Assembly (NCBI GenBank): GCA_934555825.1
Contig: CAKTFJ010000004.1
Span: 62,001 to 126,000, forward strand
Direction of reading: 5' to 3'
DNA from: an uncultured Hyphomicrobium sp.
GTDB lineage: Bacteria; Pseudomonadota; Alphaproteobacteria; Rhizobiales; Hyphomicrobiaceae
DNA: 64,000 nucleotides
The notes beneath the pieces are model-generated. The model was not told the DNA's origin and searched no databases. It worked only from the letters and a program-made list of their open reading frames with translations. Position numbers and translations under genes: made by a program. Shown piece by piece: positions 48,761 to 58,497 of this stretch (positions are counted from its first letter, which is position 1; the number at the start of each line of letters is the position of its first letter).

Positions 48761-49570
48761 GTGCTTCATCCGCTCCGTTTGCTGTATTCGTTCGCCGTTG
48801 CGCTGATGGCGTTCTCGGCCACCGCTTTCCCTGCTTTGGCTGCCGACATGACGGCGCGGCAGATCACACAGCAGCTCTATCAGGCGGATGCCGCGGCCTC
48901 TCCCGTCGACTTCAGCGGCAGAGATTTCAGCGGCCTCGATCTTGCCGGGCTCGCGTTCAAAAAGGCCCGACTGGCGAAGTGCGATCTCTTCGGTGCGGAT
49001 CTCTCAGGCGCAGATCTGAGCGGCGCCGACCTCACCGCCGCACGCCTCGACCGTGCGCTGATCATTCGGACACGCTTCGACGGTGCGCAGCTTTCGGGCG
49101 CGAGCCTGCTGCGGCCGAACACCCGTTCCGGTTTTGATTACACGCCCGGCGAAGCGCCGAGTTTTGCGGGGGCGGATCTCAGCCGGTCCAAGGTGTTCGG
49201 GCAATTTAACGGCGGCAACTTTTCGAATGCGAAGCTCATCGGCGCCTCGCTCGCGCCGTTCGGCAATACGGGTTTCATCGAGATGCAATGGCGGACGCGG
49301 CTGGACGGCGCGGACCTGTCCGGCGCCGACCTCTCGGGCGCAAACCTCACCCATGTCTCTCTGCGATTTGCCAACCTCAAAGGTGCAAAGCTTCGCAACG
49401 CCGTGCTCAAGCACGCCGACCTCGCGCACGCGGACCTGACGGACACCGACATTACGGGGGCGGATCTCACGGACGCGGATCTCTATTCCGCCAAGCTGAC
49501 GCGCACGAAAGGGCTCTCGAGCGTTGGTGGATTGGCGACGGTGCGCAATCGCGACAAGGCCGTCCCTTAG
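48761..49570 (+). CDS. Secreted pentapeptide-repeat protein
   Basis: 269 residues from a GTG at 48761. A signal peptide (RLLYSFAVALMAFSATAFPALAA) is followed by about 20 or more A(D/N)LxX pentapeptides (for example ADLSGADLSGADLTAARLD), forming a right-handed quadrilateral helix. A ~50-residue interruption (RPNTRSGFDYTPGEAPSF and WRTRLDGADLS) divides it into two coils. Exported pentapeptide proteins usually act by protein-protein contact; no function is assigned. It converges with the EF-hand gene, 3 bases away. Confidence 0.88.
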   Translation: MLHPLRLLYSFAVALMAFSATAFPALAADMTARQITQQLYQADAAASPVDFSGRDFSGLDLAGLAFKKARLAKCDLFGADLSGADLSGADLTAARLDRALIIRTRFDGAQLSGASLLRPNTRSGFDYTPGEAPSFAGADLSRSKVFGQFNGGNFSNAKLIGASLAPFGNTGFIEMQWRTRLDGADLSGADLSGANLTHVSLRFANLKGAKLRNAVLKHADLAHADLTDTDITGADLTDADLYSAKLTRTKGLSSVGGLATVRNRDKAVP

Positions 49571-49573
49571 TAC

Positions 49574-49870
49574 CTACTCGTCGGACCGGGCGTCTTTCTG
49601 CTGAGCCCGCCAGAGCATGGCTTTGTCTTCCTCCGGCGAGATGTAGCCGTCGCCGTTCGCGTCGATCTCATCGAAGATTTCAGCGACGCTCGGGTTGCCT
49701 GCAATCGCTTCCTCGCGGCTCAACCGGCCGTCGCTGTCTGTATCGTGCGCATCCCATTCCGTCTGCCATGCCGCTGCGTCGAAATCTGCAGGCGGCTCCA
49801 AAGGAGCGCCCTGTGCGAGTGCGGGGACGGCGAGAGCGGCGATGAGCGCGCAGCAGTGGACGATCTTCAT
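49574..49870 (-). CDS. Secreted EF-hand protein
   Basis: 98 residues with a signal peptide (IVHCCALIAALAVPALAQG) and two EF-hand loops, DTDSDGRLSREE and DANGDGYISPEE, each with the expected Asp/Asn at positions 1, 3 and 5 and Glu at 12. It is probably a small periplasmic calcium-binding protein. It sits immediately convergent with the secreted pentapeptide-repeat protein; whether they interact is unknown. Confidence 0.88.
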   Translation of the reverse strand: MKIVHCCALIAALAVPALAQGAPLEPPADFDAAAWQTEWDAHDTDSDGRLSREEAIAGNPSVAEIFDEIDANGDGYISPEEDKAMLWRAQQKDARSDE

Positions 49871-49935
49871 TCTCTTTCCCCTCCAGAGCCCATCTTGAAC
49901 GATGCTTAAGGGAGGAGTCAGGCATTTTTCGGGAG

Positions 49936-50382
49936 CTAGACTGCATAAAGCGTTCGGGCGCGGGCCTCGAAGGCTTCCGTGTAACTCTTTACGGCCTTCT
50001 CGAATGCGGCACCGACAATCAGCGACAGCATGGTCGAGCTGAACGCATAGTCGATGGTGAAATGGACATCCGAGCCCCCGTTCGCGGCAACAAACCGCCA
50101 GTCGTTTTCGAGATGACTGAACGGGCCGTTGAGATGGCGCACGCGAACTTCGCCAATCTTCGGAAGAAGCTCGACGCGCGTCGTGAACCGCTCGGTAATG
50201 GCCTTATAGCCGACCGTCATGGTGGCAGTAAGCTCGCTTCCCTCCGGCGTCTCCTTGCGTTCGAGGACGGTGAGCCCTTCGACGAGCGGCAGGAATTCCG
50301 GATAGCGCTCGACGTCGGCGACGACAGCGAACATTTGCTCTGGCGTGAAGGCAACACGCCGGACGGTATTGAAGCGCGGCAC
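49936..50382 (-). CDS. Coq10/RatA-type START-domain protein
   Basis: 148 residues from the GTG at 50382, with AAGGA about ten bases upstream. The core FNTVRRVAFTPEQMFAVVADVE and RYPEFLPLVEGLTVLERKET is the polyketide-cyclase/dehydrase fold of the Coq10/RatA group, thought to carry or chaperone ubiquinone. The C-terminal AAFEKAVKSYTEAFEARA helix is typical. It follows lipA after 13 bases, its usual place. Confidence 0.92.
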   Translation of the reverse strand: MPRFNTVRRVAFTPEQMFAVVADVERYPEFLPLVEGLTVLERKETPEGSELTATMTVGYKAITERFTTRVELLPKIGEVRVRHLNGPFSHLENDWRFVAANGGSDVHFTIDYAFSSTMLSLIVGAAFEKAVKSYTEAFEARARTLYAV

Positions 50383-50395
50383 GTGGTGTGGGTCC

Positions 50396-51370
50396 TTATC
50401 GTGATGTGATCCCGGAGCCTGCGAGACGCGCGGCCTTGAGACGTTGGAAATCCTCGTCCGCATGATAGGACGAACGCGTGAGCGGGCTCGATGCGACCAC
50501 ATGGAAGCCTTTCGCGAGCGCGATGCGGCGCAGGTCGTCGAACTCGTCGGGCGGAACGTAGCGCTTGACCTCGGCATGCTTCGGCGACGGCGCGAGATAC
50601 TGGCCGATGGTCAGGAAGTCCACGTCCGCCGAGCGCAGATCGTCCATCACCTGCAGCACCTCGTCGCGCGTTTCGCCCAAGCCCACCATGAGGCCCGACT
50701 TGGTGAAGATTGCGGGATCCAATTCCTTTGCGTGCTGCAAGAGGCGGAGCGAGTGGAAGTATCGCGCGCCGGGGCGAATGCGAACGTAGAGGCCGGGGAC
50801 CGTTTCCAAATTGTGATTGAGCACGTCGGGACGGGCGGCGACGACTTTTTCGAGGGCGCGTTCCTTGCGCAGAAAATCCGGGATCAGCACCTCGATGCTG
50901 GTGGCCGGTGCACGCGCGCGAACCGTCTCGATGACATCTGCAAAGTGTGAGGCGCCTCCGTCTGCGAGGTCGTCGCGATCGACAGACGTAATGACGACGT
51001 GGCGAAGGCCAAGCGCTTCGACGGCATCTGCCACTTTCACCGGCTCGGCCGCGTTAAGCGGAAGTGGCACGCCGGTTGCCACGTTGCAGAACGCGCACGC
51101 GCGCGTGCAAATCTCGCCCATGATCATCATGGTGGCGTGACGCTGCTGCCAACATTCGCCGATGTTGGGACAGCCCGCCTCCTCGCACACGGTCGCGAGG
51201 CCGTGCTCGCGCACGATGGCACGCGTCGCAAGAAAGGCTTCGGAGCCGGGCGCGCGCACGCGAATCCATGCCGGCTTCGGCGGCATCGGATTGTCGGGGC
51301 GATGCGCTTTTTCGGGGTGACGCTGTGACGAGCGCGCGCGTCCGCCCCGCATGTCGATCAGTGTGACCAT
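50396..51370 (-). CDS. lipA: Lipoyl synthase
   Basis: 324 residues from the ATG at 51370, with GAGAGGA upstream. Radical SAM enzyme inserting two sulfurs into octanoyl groups on lipoyl domains. The auxiliary cluster motif is [12 protein letters not shown], and the SAM cluster motif is [10 protein letters not shown]. In relatives it follows pdhA-pdhB-pdhC-lpd; here it follows glsB and two lipoprotein genes. Being intact, it shows the cell still lipoylates proteins such as glycine-cleavage or 2-oxoacid complexes encoded elsewhere. Confidence 0.96.
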   Translation of the reverse strand: MVTLIDMRGGRARSSQRHPEKAHRPDNPMPPKPAWIRVRAPGSEAFLATRAIVREHGLATVCEEAGCPNIGECWQQRHATMMIMGEICTRACAFCNVATGVPLPLNAAEPVKVADAVEALGLRHVVITSVDRDDLADGGASHFADVIETVRARAPATSIEVLIPDFLRKERALEKVVAARPDVLNHNLETVPGLYVRIRPGARYFHSLRLLQHAKELDPAIFTKSGLMVGLGETRDEVLQVMDDLRSADVDFLTIGQYLAPSPKHAEVKRYVPPDEFDDLRRIALAKGFHVVASSPLTRSSYHADEDFQRLKAARLAGSGITSR

Positions 51371-51480
51371 CAGCATCCTCTCGCTGGGCCTCGGCTCAAC
51401 TTAGGGGGCAAGAGGCCGCGATTAAAGCGGACAATGGTCGCGATTTGAGCGGTTCTGGTGGGTTTTTGCGGTCCGGCGCG

Positions 51481-51771
51481 TCAGCGTCCGCCCAGGAAGC
51501 GGGCGACGATCACGACAAGCATGGCGCCAATGGTCGAGATCGCAATCTGATTGCCGTACGGAATGACCGAATCGAAGTCGTACGGCAACGTCAGAAGCCC
51601 GGCATTGGCGAGGCTTCCGCCGACCACGGCGCCGATGAGGCCGACCAACAAGTTGCGTATCAGACCGCCGCCGCCGAGCAAGAGCCCTGCAAGCCAGCCG
51701 GCGACCAGTCCGTTGAGGACCATGACGACCCACTGCGGATTATCGGCCGCGAATTGTTGCAATTGCTCCAT
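51481..51771 (-). CDS. GlsB/YeaQ/YmgE family membrane protein
   Basis: 96 residues, three membrane helices with glycine-rich turns (GLVAGWLAGLLLGGGGLIRN, LLVGLIGAVVGGSLANAGLL) typical of the transglycosylase-associated PF04226 family, often induced by general stress. A 20-residue soluble N-terminus precedes helix one. It lies in the space where lpd/pdhC would be expected. A four-unit repeat array lies 117-174 bases upstream of its start. Confidence 0.88.
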   Translation of the reverse strand: MEQLQQFAADNPQWVVMVLNGLVAGWLAGLLLGGGGLIRNLLVGLIGAVVGGSLANAGLLTLPYDFDSVIPYGNQIAISTIGAMLVVIVARFLGGR

Positions 51772-51887
51772 GCATCTCCTGTTCGAGCGCGACCGCGTCC
51801 AATTGAATTGGGATCAGGCTCTATCTTTTACGGCCGACATACGTCGTCATATCGAAAGACAGCTCTCCCGGACCTGGGCGCTGTCTT

Positions 51888-51945
51888 ATGCGTGGCGGTG
51901 CTTCAAGCGTGCAACGCTACTAAGCGTGGCACACCATCAAGCGTG
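51888..51945. repeat. Four-unit direct repeat array, 17-bp period
   Basis: AAGCGTG occurs at 51905-51911, 51922-51928 and 51939-51945, exactly 17 bases apart, with a one-mismatch unit ATGCGTG at 51888-51894. The intervening ten bases are not conserved. The array is upstream of glsB and overlaps the end of the lipoprotein gene at 51937. Its constant period suggests a regulator-binding array. Confidence 0.55.
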
Positions 51946-52239
51946 ACATTGTGCGCCGAGATAATCGTTGAGAAGACGATTGTAGAGATCCGCATCGGCC
52001 TTTTGTGAGGCAGAGACTTTCCGGCCTGCCGCCTGCGACTGGATGACGGAGGGCACGCCCTTCGCGTCGAGCCGGTTGAGCTGCTGCTTGATGGAGCCGC
52101 AGGTTTCGCCAGCCGCAAGTGCCTTGCGCGCAGGGCCTTGCTGATTGCCGCCGGACGCGCAGCCCGCGGCTAGGACGGCCGTCGCAACGGCACCCAGCAG
52201 TGCCAACCGAAATGCGCCGCCACGCACCGTCGCTGTCAT
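51937..52239 (-). CDS. Small lipoprotein, unknown function (A)
   Basis: 100 residues. Signal peptide with lipobox LAAGC (Cys27), then a ~70-residue mature part with two Cys bracketing a helical segment: TCGSIKQQLNRLDAKG ... YLGAQC. The same Cys-bracketed pattern occurs in the next lipoprotein gene, suggesting paralogues. No domain recognised. It is in the pdhB-lipA interval on the same strand. Confidence 0.75.
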   Translation of the reverse strand: MTATVRGGAFRLALLGAVATAVLAAGCASGGNQQGPARKALAAGETCGSIKQQLNRLDAKGVPSVIQSQAAGRKVSASQKADADLYNRLLNDYLGAQCHA

Positions 52240-52433
52240 GGATCAGAAGCCCTCTAAAACAGTATTCGCCGGCAAATTATGATTTTCAGCAGAAGTGTAG
52301 AAGCCCTCTGCGCTTCTCTCAAGGCATTCGCGCGAAAGTGTGGCCAGAGAGCAGCACTTTCCACCAACAGCCATACACGCGCGCCGTCCCGTCCGGGCGA
52401 TCCGGTCGGGACACCAGCCTGTTCAGGCGCGTG

Positions 52434-52937
52434 TTACGGGCGCGACTGCGGAATGACCGGCGGTGCGATGTGGCGCTGGGCCGGGGGTGTCGGAGTTGCC
52501 ACGGGCGAGGGTGTCGCAGCGGACACAACCTGCGCCGCGTTCGCTGTCGGCGGCGCTACGGGTGCGGCAGGCGCGGCCTGTTGCGCGGCGAGCTGCGGCA
52601 CGCGAACGCCGGGTGCTGCGCACTTGGCCTGGAACTCGGCGTTGGCCTTGTCCAGTTCCGCCGCCTGTCCGAGCGAGGTGCGCTTGACGGACACCGTCGA
52701 AGACTTTCCGACGGACGCTTTCTCCAGCCGCTCCGTGAGGCCGTCCTGGCGCAGAGCCTGGATGCGCTGGGCGAGCGCATGGCACGACGGATCGACCGCG
52801 TTTGCAGCGGGAACCGCCTGAGCGGTGTTGATCGACTGCGTGGTGAGCGGGTTCGAAAGGATTCCGCTGTCCGAGCAGCCCGCGAGGCCGAGCCCGACGA
52901 CTGCGGCTGTAATCAATGTCGCTCCGGATTTCCGCAT
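52434..52937 (-). CDS. Small lipoprotein, unknown function (B)
   Basis: 167 residues from the ATG at 52937. Lipobox LAGC (Cys22). A Cys-bracketed helical segment, SCHALAQRIQALRQDG ... FQAKC, parallels that of lipoprotein A. A ~70-residue tail rich in Ala, Pro and Thr follows and ends PPVIPQSRP, probably a disordered wall- or envelope-spanning linker. It lies between pdhB and lipoprotein A. Function unknown. Confidence 0.75.
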   Translation of the reverse strand: MRKSGATLITAAVVGLGLAGCSDSGILSNPLTTQSINTAQAVPAANAVDPSCHALAQRIQALRQDGLTERLEKASVGKSSTVSVKRTSLGQAAELDKANAEFQAKCAAPGVRVPQLAAQQAAPAAPVAPPTANAAQVVSAATPSPVATPTPPAQRHIAPPVIPQSRP

Positions 52938-53175
52938 GGTGTCCCCCCATGATCGACGGCCTAAACGTTGCCGCTCCATCGCTCTGGTCTACGGTCTTGT
53001 TCGCGTACGTCACAAGAAGGCGGGGCCAATTTGTCGGTGTATGGACGAAATTGACAGAGGCGAATCTGTGGAAATAGCGCTGCCGTGGCGTGGCAGCCAC
53101 AACGGGGTCCTCACGGGATCCAGAACCGCGGGCGAATTGAACGACCAAAAGTAAGACGCGCGCCGATTCCCGGGC

Positions 53176-54516
53176 TCAACCCTGATGAACCAGGCCCTTC
53201 ACGGCGTGCGCAACATCCTGAGCACGCGGCACGGCAACGGCCTGAAGCTCGGCGGCGTAGGGCATCGGAACGGATGCGCCCGCGATCCGACGCGGCGGGC
53301 TTCGCAAGGCGCGGAACTGGTTCGCTGCGACGTGAGCGATCAGTTCGGCACCGATGCCACCCTCTCCCGCGCCGTCTTCGACCGTCACCAATCGGCCCGT
53401 GCGTGAAACGGATGCCGATACAGTCTCACGGTCGAGGGGGCGCACCCACATCAGATCGACGATCTCTGCCTCGATCCCATCGAGGCTCAATTCGTTCGCG
53501 GCTTCGAGCGCCGTCAGCACCGCGCGGCCAGCGGCGGCAATCGTCACGTCGGTTCCGCTCCGTACAATGCGCGCCTTGCCGGGTGCCGGATCGAACGGAT
53601 CATCGACCGTGGCATCCGGGATGGCATAGAGCAACTCATGCTCCAGCACGGCCACGGGGCCGGGATGCTGGATCGCGGCGCGGAGGAGCGCCTTGGCGGA
53701 CGCCGCGGTTGCCGGGTGTGCAACCTTGAGGCCGGGGATGCGTGCAAGATCGGCCGCGACGCAGCGCGCGTCCTGTCCGGCCATTCCCGGCACGTAGCCG
53801 TTCGGGCCGCGGATCACGAGAGGAACGGCTTGTGCGCCACCCGAGAGATAGAACGCTTCAGCCGCCGTCGCGAGATACGGCGTCAGGACTTCGAGTGCGC
53901 GACCCCAATGAGCGATCTCGACGACGGGCTTCAAACCTGCCATCGCTGCGCCGAGCGCCACGCCGAACAGCGCATCTTCGAGGGCGGCAACCTTCACCAC
54001 GCGCTTTTCGCCAAACGTGTCGAGAAGCCCTTGCGCGACCTTGGGCGCACCACGGTTCTGCGCAACGTCGGTGCCGATCAGAAAGACGCTGTCGTCGGCG
54101 TGCATCTCCTCGGCGAGCGCATCTCTCAGCGCCTCGCGATATGTGGTCCCGCGTGCAGGAGCGAGCCCATGATCACGTCCTTGCGCGGGAGATCGCCCGG
54201 ATTCGTCAGGGGGCAAAGCTCCCAAGCTGGCGAAACCGAGCGCTGCGGACGGAGCGTCTTCTAACGGGCGCGACACCCCGGCAAAAACGATGGCGATCGG
54301 CGTATTGACCTTCACGCCTTCCGTTCCTGCGGGCACGAGGATGCGCTCGACGCGGCCCTCGCTCGACGCTTCGAGCTCGAGTGTCGCTGTCGAAGTCGCG
54401 ATCTCGACGAGCACATCGCCTGCCGCGACGTGCTGGCCTTCGGAGACGTGCCAGCGCGCAATTCTGCCGTCCGTCATGGTCGGTGTCATGGGCGGCATGA
54501 GGATCTGCTGGCGCAT
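53176..54516 (-). CDS. pdhB: Divergent pyruvate dehydrogenase E1-beta with degenerate lipoyl domain
   Basis: 446 residues from the ATG at 54516 (GAGG upstream); a GTG at 54528 overlapping the pdhA stop is possible. Residues 1-78 are a lipoyl domain fused to E1-beta, the usual alphaproteobacterial layout. At the hairpin where ETDKAT is expected it reads ATSTAT, so the lipoyl lysine is Thr43. The E1-beta domain (about 123-446) keeps RGPNG, the LGAAMAGLKPVVE segment and the probable catalytic Glu180, but the His usual in AAQHSQ is Asp249 (AGQDAR). The ThDP-site segment equivalent to MTFNFAMQ is AHWGRALE. No pdhC or lpd follows. It may be a repurposed ThDP decarboxylase or a decaying enzyme; expression is unknown. 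Confidence 0.85.
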   Translation of the reverse strand: MRQQILMPPMTPTMTDGRIARWHVSEGQHVAAGDVLVEIATSTATLELEASSEGRVERILVPAGTEGVKVNTPIAIVFAGVSRPLEDAPSAALGFASLGALPPDESGRSPAQGRDHGLAPARGTTYREALRDALAEEMHADDSVFLIGTDVAQNRGAPKVAQGLLDTFGEKRVVKVAALEDALFGVALGAAMAGLKPVVEIAHWGRALEVLTPYLATAAEAFYLSGGAQAVPLVIRGPNGYVPGMAGQDARCVAADLARIPGLKVAHPATAASAKALLRAAIQHPGPVAVLEHELLYAIPDATVDDPFDPAPGKARIVRSGTDVTIAAAGRAVLTALEAANELSLDGIEAEIVDLMWVRPLDRETVSASVSRTGRLVTVEDGAGEGGIGAELIAHVAANQFRALRSPPRRIAGASVPMPYAAELQAVAVPRAQDVAHAVKGLVHQG

Positions 54517-54524
54517 GGGATGCC

Positions 54525-55553
54525 TCACGCCTCGACCGATGAAAGAAGCTCGCCAGGCGACGGCGCGGGCTCGGCCTGCGCTGTCATCTTCGCGGCCGTG
54601 ACCTCGTCCCTCACCTCTTTTTCGAGCGCTTTGATGTCTCTTTCTGCGAGGACGCCCGAGGCGAGAATGCGCGCGCGCGCCTTGCTGACGGGATCTGCAT
54701 CCTCAATGCGGGCTTCCGCACCGCCACGCCGCGCCGGCATCCCGCCATGGCCGCGGTAGCGATACGTGAGCATTTCGAGAAGCGTTGGGCCCTCGCCGCT
54801 ACGGGCACGCGCGATGGCACGGCGGGCGGCCGCTCGCGCACGACGAACGTCGATGCCGTCGACCTGCTCGCCGGGAAGCGCGAAGGGCGTGCCGCTCTCG
54901 GCAATCGCGGACGGCACGGGACCGAGCACGATGCCGGCACCTGGGTTGGCGGTGTTGTTGTCGACGACGAAGACGATCGGGAGCTTCCGGTCGGCGGCGA
55001 ACCGGTAGGCTTCGAACACACGTCCGCGGGCTGCCGCGCCATCGCCGTAGAAGCATAGCGTCACGGCGTCGTCGCCTCGATACCGGGAGGCGAACGCAAG
55101 GCCGGCCCCCACGGGGACGTTGAGGCCGGCAAAGCCGTGACCGCCATAGAAGCGGTGTTCGGGGTCGAACATGCGAACGGAGCCGCCTTTGCCCCGTGAC
55201 ACGCCCGCTTCCCGCCCGAGAAGCTCCGCCATGACGCGGCGGGGCTCGACGCCGCGGGCCAAGAGAACGCCGTGGGTGCGATAGCTCGTGATGACAGGAT
55301 CGGTATCGCGCGCGGCCATCATGAGGCCGACGATGGCGCCTTCCTGCCCGATGGAAAGAGGGCAGAGCCCATGGATCGCTTCGAGAGCGTAGAGCTGTCC
55401 GGCTTTTTCTTCGAAACGGCGGATGAGCAGCATCGTCCGGTAGGCCTGGATTTCCTCCTCCGGCGTAAAGGCGATGCTATCTATGCTCGCCGAACCAGGG
55501 GGCACCCCCGCCATCTTGGTGTCTCGCTCCGTTCTGGAATGGGCTTTGGACAT
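54525..55553 (-). CDS. pdhA: Divergent pyruvate dehydrogenase E1-alpha
   Basis: 342 residues from the ATG at 55553; an ATG at 55514 is an alternative. The ThDP motif is present as GDG (170-172) to Asn200 (FYGDGAAARGRVF ... VVDNN), and SRGKGGSVRMF and GGHG loops are clear. Differences from ordinary PdhA: GFCHLYIGQ reads GLCPLSIGQ (His to Pro65, Tyr to Ser67), the NNRYxMGT segment reads NNTANPG, and YRGHS reads YRGHG. Following ftsB and preceding pdhB it is in the normal position, but the operon lacks E2 and E3 genes. Homology is sure; activity as pyruvate dehydrogenase is doubtful. Confidence 0.87.
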   Translation of the reverse strand: MSKAHSRTERDTKMAGVPPGSASIDSIAFTPEEEIQAYRTMLLIRRFEEKAGQLYALEAIHGLCPLSIGQEGAIVGLMMAARDTDPVITSYRTHGVLLARGVEPRRVMAELLGREAGVSRGKGGSVRMFDPEHRFYGGHGFAGLNVPVGAGLAFASRYRGDDAVTLCFYGDGAAARGRVFEAYRFAADRKLPIVFVVDNNTANPGAGIVLGPVPSAIAESGTPFALPGEQVDGIDVRRARAAARRAIARARSGEGPTLLEMLTYRYRGHGGMPARRGGAEARIEDADPVSKARARILASGVLAERDIKALEKEVRDEVTAAKMTAQAEPAPSPGELLSSVEA

Positions 55554-55769
55554 GTGTGCTGCCCACGCATCACGTTGCCATAGCGCCACGAAATTTACAC
55601 GACAACGTCCGGCGGAAGCCAGCTTTGCGTGAGGCCCCCGTGCCTGATACGCGTCAGGCGCCATAGACTACGGACTTGGGACCGCGGACTTGCGGTGCCG
55701 GCGCACGTCTGGCGGAGACCTGTGGCAACCTGACGGCAGGACGGGACGCTGAGCGACCGAGGCCGACGT

Positions 55770-56102
55770 CTACCTCACGTCGTGCGGCTTTTCCGCGACA
55801 ATGCTGTCCCTGGGGTGGGCAAAGCCCAGAACCTCGCGGGCGATCTCTTCGACGAAATCGGGGTCGGGAAGGTCGGGGCGCAGAAGCGCGACATCGCGCT
55901 CCAGTTTGGAGCGCACGGTCTCGAGGCTCTCAAGCTGGAACTGAAGAGCGCTTTCGCGCTCGAGCAGTCGTTCTCGAGCCTCGAGACCGTGGCGGCCTTT
56001 CAAGGTGTGATGGGCGAAGTACGCCGTTAAGCCGAGGCAGAGAAGCAAAACCAATGCCTGCCGAAGCTTGGATCGCCGATCGTATGAAGGCTGACGCAGC
56101 AC
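55770..56102 (-). CDS. ftsB: Cell division protein FtsB (DivIC-type septum initiator)
   Basis: 110 residues: short cytoplasmic basic tail, one membrane helix (ALVLLLCLGLTAYFAHHTLKG), then a periplasmic coiled coil (LEARERLLERESALQFQLES) and a PDFVEEIAREVLGFAHP end typical of FtsB/DivIC. It joins FtsL and FtsQ at the divisome. It sits between eno and pdhA, the conserved order. 216 bases without a gene separate it from pdhA. Confidence 0.92.
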   Translation of the reverse strand: MLRQPSYDRRSKLRQALVLLLCLGLTAYFAHHTLKGRHGLEARERLLERESALQFQLESLETVRSKLERDVALLRPDLPDPDFVEEIAREVLGFAHPRDSIVAEKPHDVR

Positions 56103-56222
56103 GGGTGTTCGTCGTTACGCACTATGAGATCCGGGAACGAGGTGAGTATGGCGCGGCACTCTTAAGGCTAGGTAAAGCGCCGTCATGAATTGGAAAAATT
56201 GACATCGTCATCGCCAAAGCAA

Positions 56223-56252
56223 AGGGCCGCGGGAGCATATCCCCGCGGCCCT
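56223..56252 (-). terminator. Rho-independent terminator after eno
   Basis: AGGGCCGCGGG (56223-56233) and CCCGCGGCCCT (56242-56252) are perfect 11-bp complements. On the minus strand the stem runs into TTTGCTTTGG. It lies 33 bases after the eno stop and separates eno from ftsB. Confidence 0.85.
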
Positions 56253-56284
56253 CTACTCGTGTGCCGTGATTTCTATACGTGCGC

Positions 56285-57760
<1,476 letters not shown>

Positions 57761-57762
57761 TC

Positions 57763-58497
57763 ATGGCAGATGACAGTGCGTTGGTGCTCTTTTCGGGTGG
57801 GCAGGATTCGACTGTTTGCCTCGCCTGGGCGCTTACGCGCTTCGAGCGCGTGGAGACACTCGCTTTCGATTATGGGCAGCGCCACGCGGTCGAACTGTCG
57901 CAGCGGGACGCCGTGCTCGCCGGCTTCAGGGCGCGATTTCCCGCATGGGCCCCGCGTCTTGGCGCCGACCACAGTCTCTCTCTCCCCGAACTCGGACGCC
58001 TCAGCGAAACCTCGCTCACGCGCGAGACCGAGATCGCGATGACGGACGCGGGCCTGCCATCGACGTTCGTGCCGGGGCGCAACCTCTTGTTTCTCGTCTA
58101 TGCGGCCGCGCTCGCCTATCGGCGCGGCATTCGGACGCTTGTCGGCGGCATGTGCGAGACCGACTATTCCGGCTACCCCGACTGCCGCAACGAGACGCTG
58201 CAGACGTTGGCACGGGCCGTTTCCCTCGGCATGGACGTCGAGATTCGAATCGAGACGCCGCTGATGTGGATCGACAAAGCCGGCACCTGGGCGCTTGCCT
58301 CTGCGCTTGGCGGCGACGCGCTGGTCGAACTCATCGTTCAGGATACGCACACCTGCTATCTCGGAGACAGAAGCCTGCGGCACGCGTGGGGCGCGGGATG
58401 TGGCGCGTGCCCGGCGTGCGAGCTTCGCGCCAAGGGATGGGACGCATGGAAACGCGAGACGACGGTAACCGCAACGACGCACGACGTACCGCGCTGA
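57763..58497 (+). CDS. queC: 7-cyano-7-deazaguanine synthase
   Basis: 244 residues from the ATG at 57763; the long open frame upstream is non-coding in character, and AGGAG lies about ten bases before the ATG. It turns 7-carboxy-7-deazaguanine into preQ0 using ATP and ammonia. The PP-loop is [18 protein letters not shown]; the zinc-binding cysteines are in [22 protein letters not shown]. First gene of the queuosine cluster; I did not recognise a preQ1 riboswitch upstream. Confidence 0.97.
   Translation: MADDSALVLFSGGQDSTVCLAWALTRFERVETLAFDYGQRHAVELSQRDAVLAGFRARFPAWAPRLGADHSLSLPELGRLSETSLTRETEIAMTDAGLPSTFVPGRNLLFLVYAAALAYRRGIRTLVGGMCETDYSGYPDCRNETLQTLARAVSLGMDVEIRIETPLMWIDKAGTWALASALGGDALVELIVQDTHTCYLGDRSLRHAWGAGCGACPACELRAKGWDAWKRETTVTATTHDVPR

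Noticed and set aside
54525..55553. pdhA as a pseudogene
   Set aside because: The frame is intact, full length and keeps the ThDP motif, so divergence or repurposing is a better description than decay by disruption.
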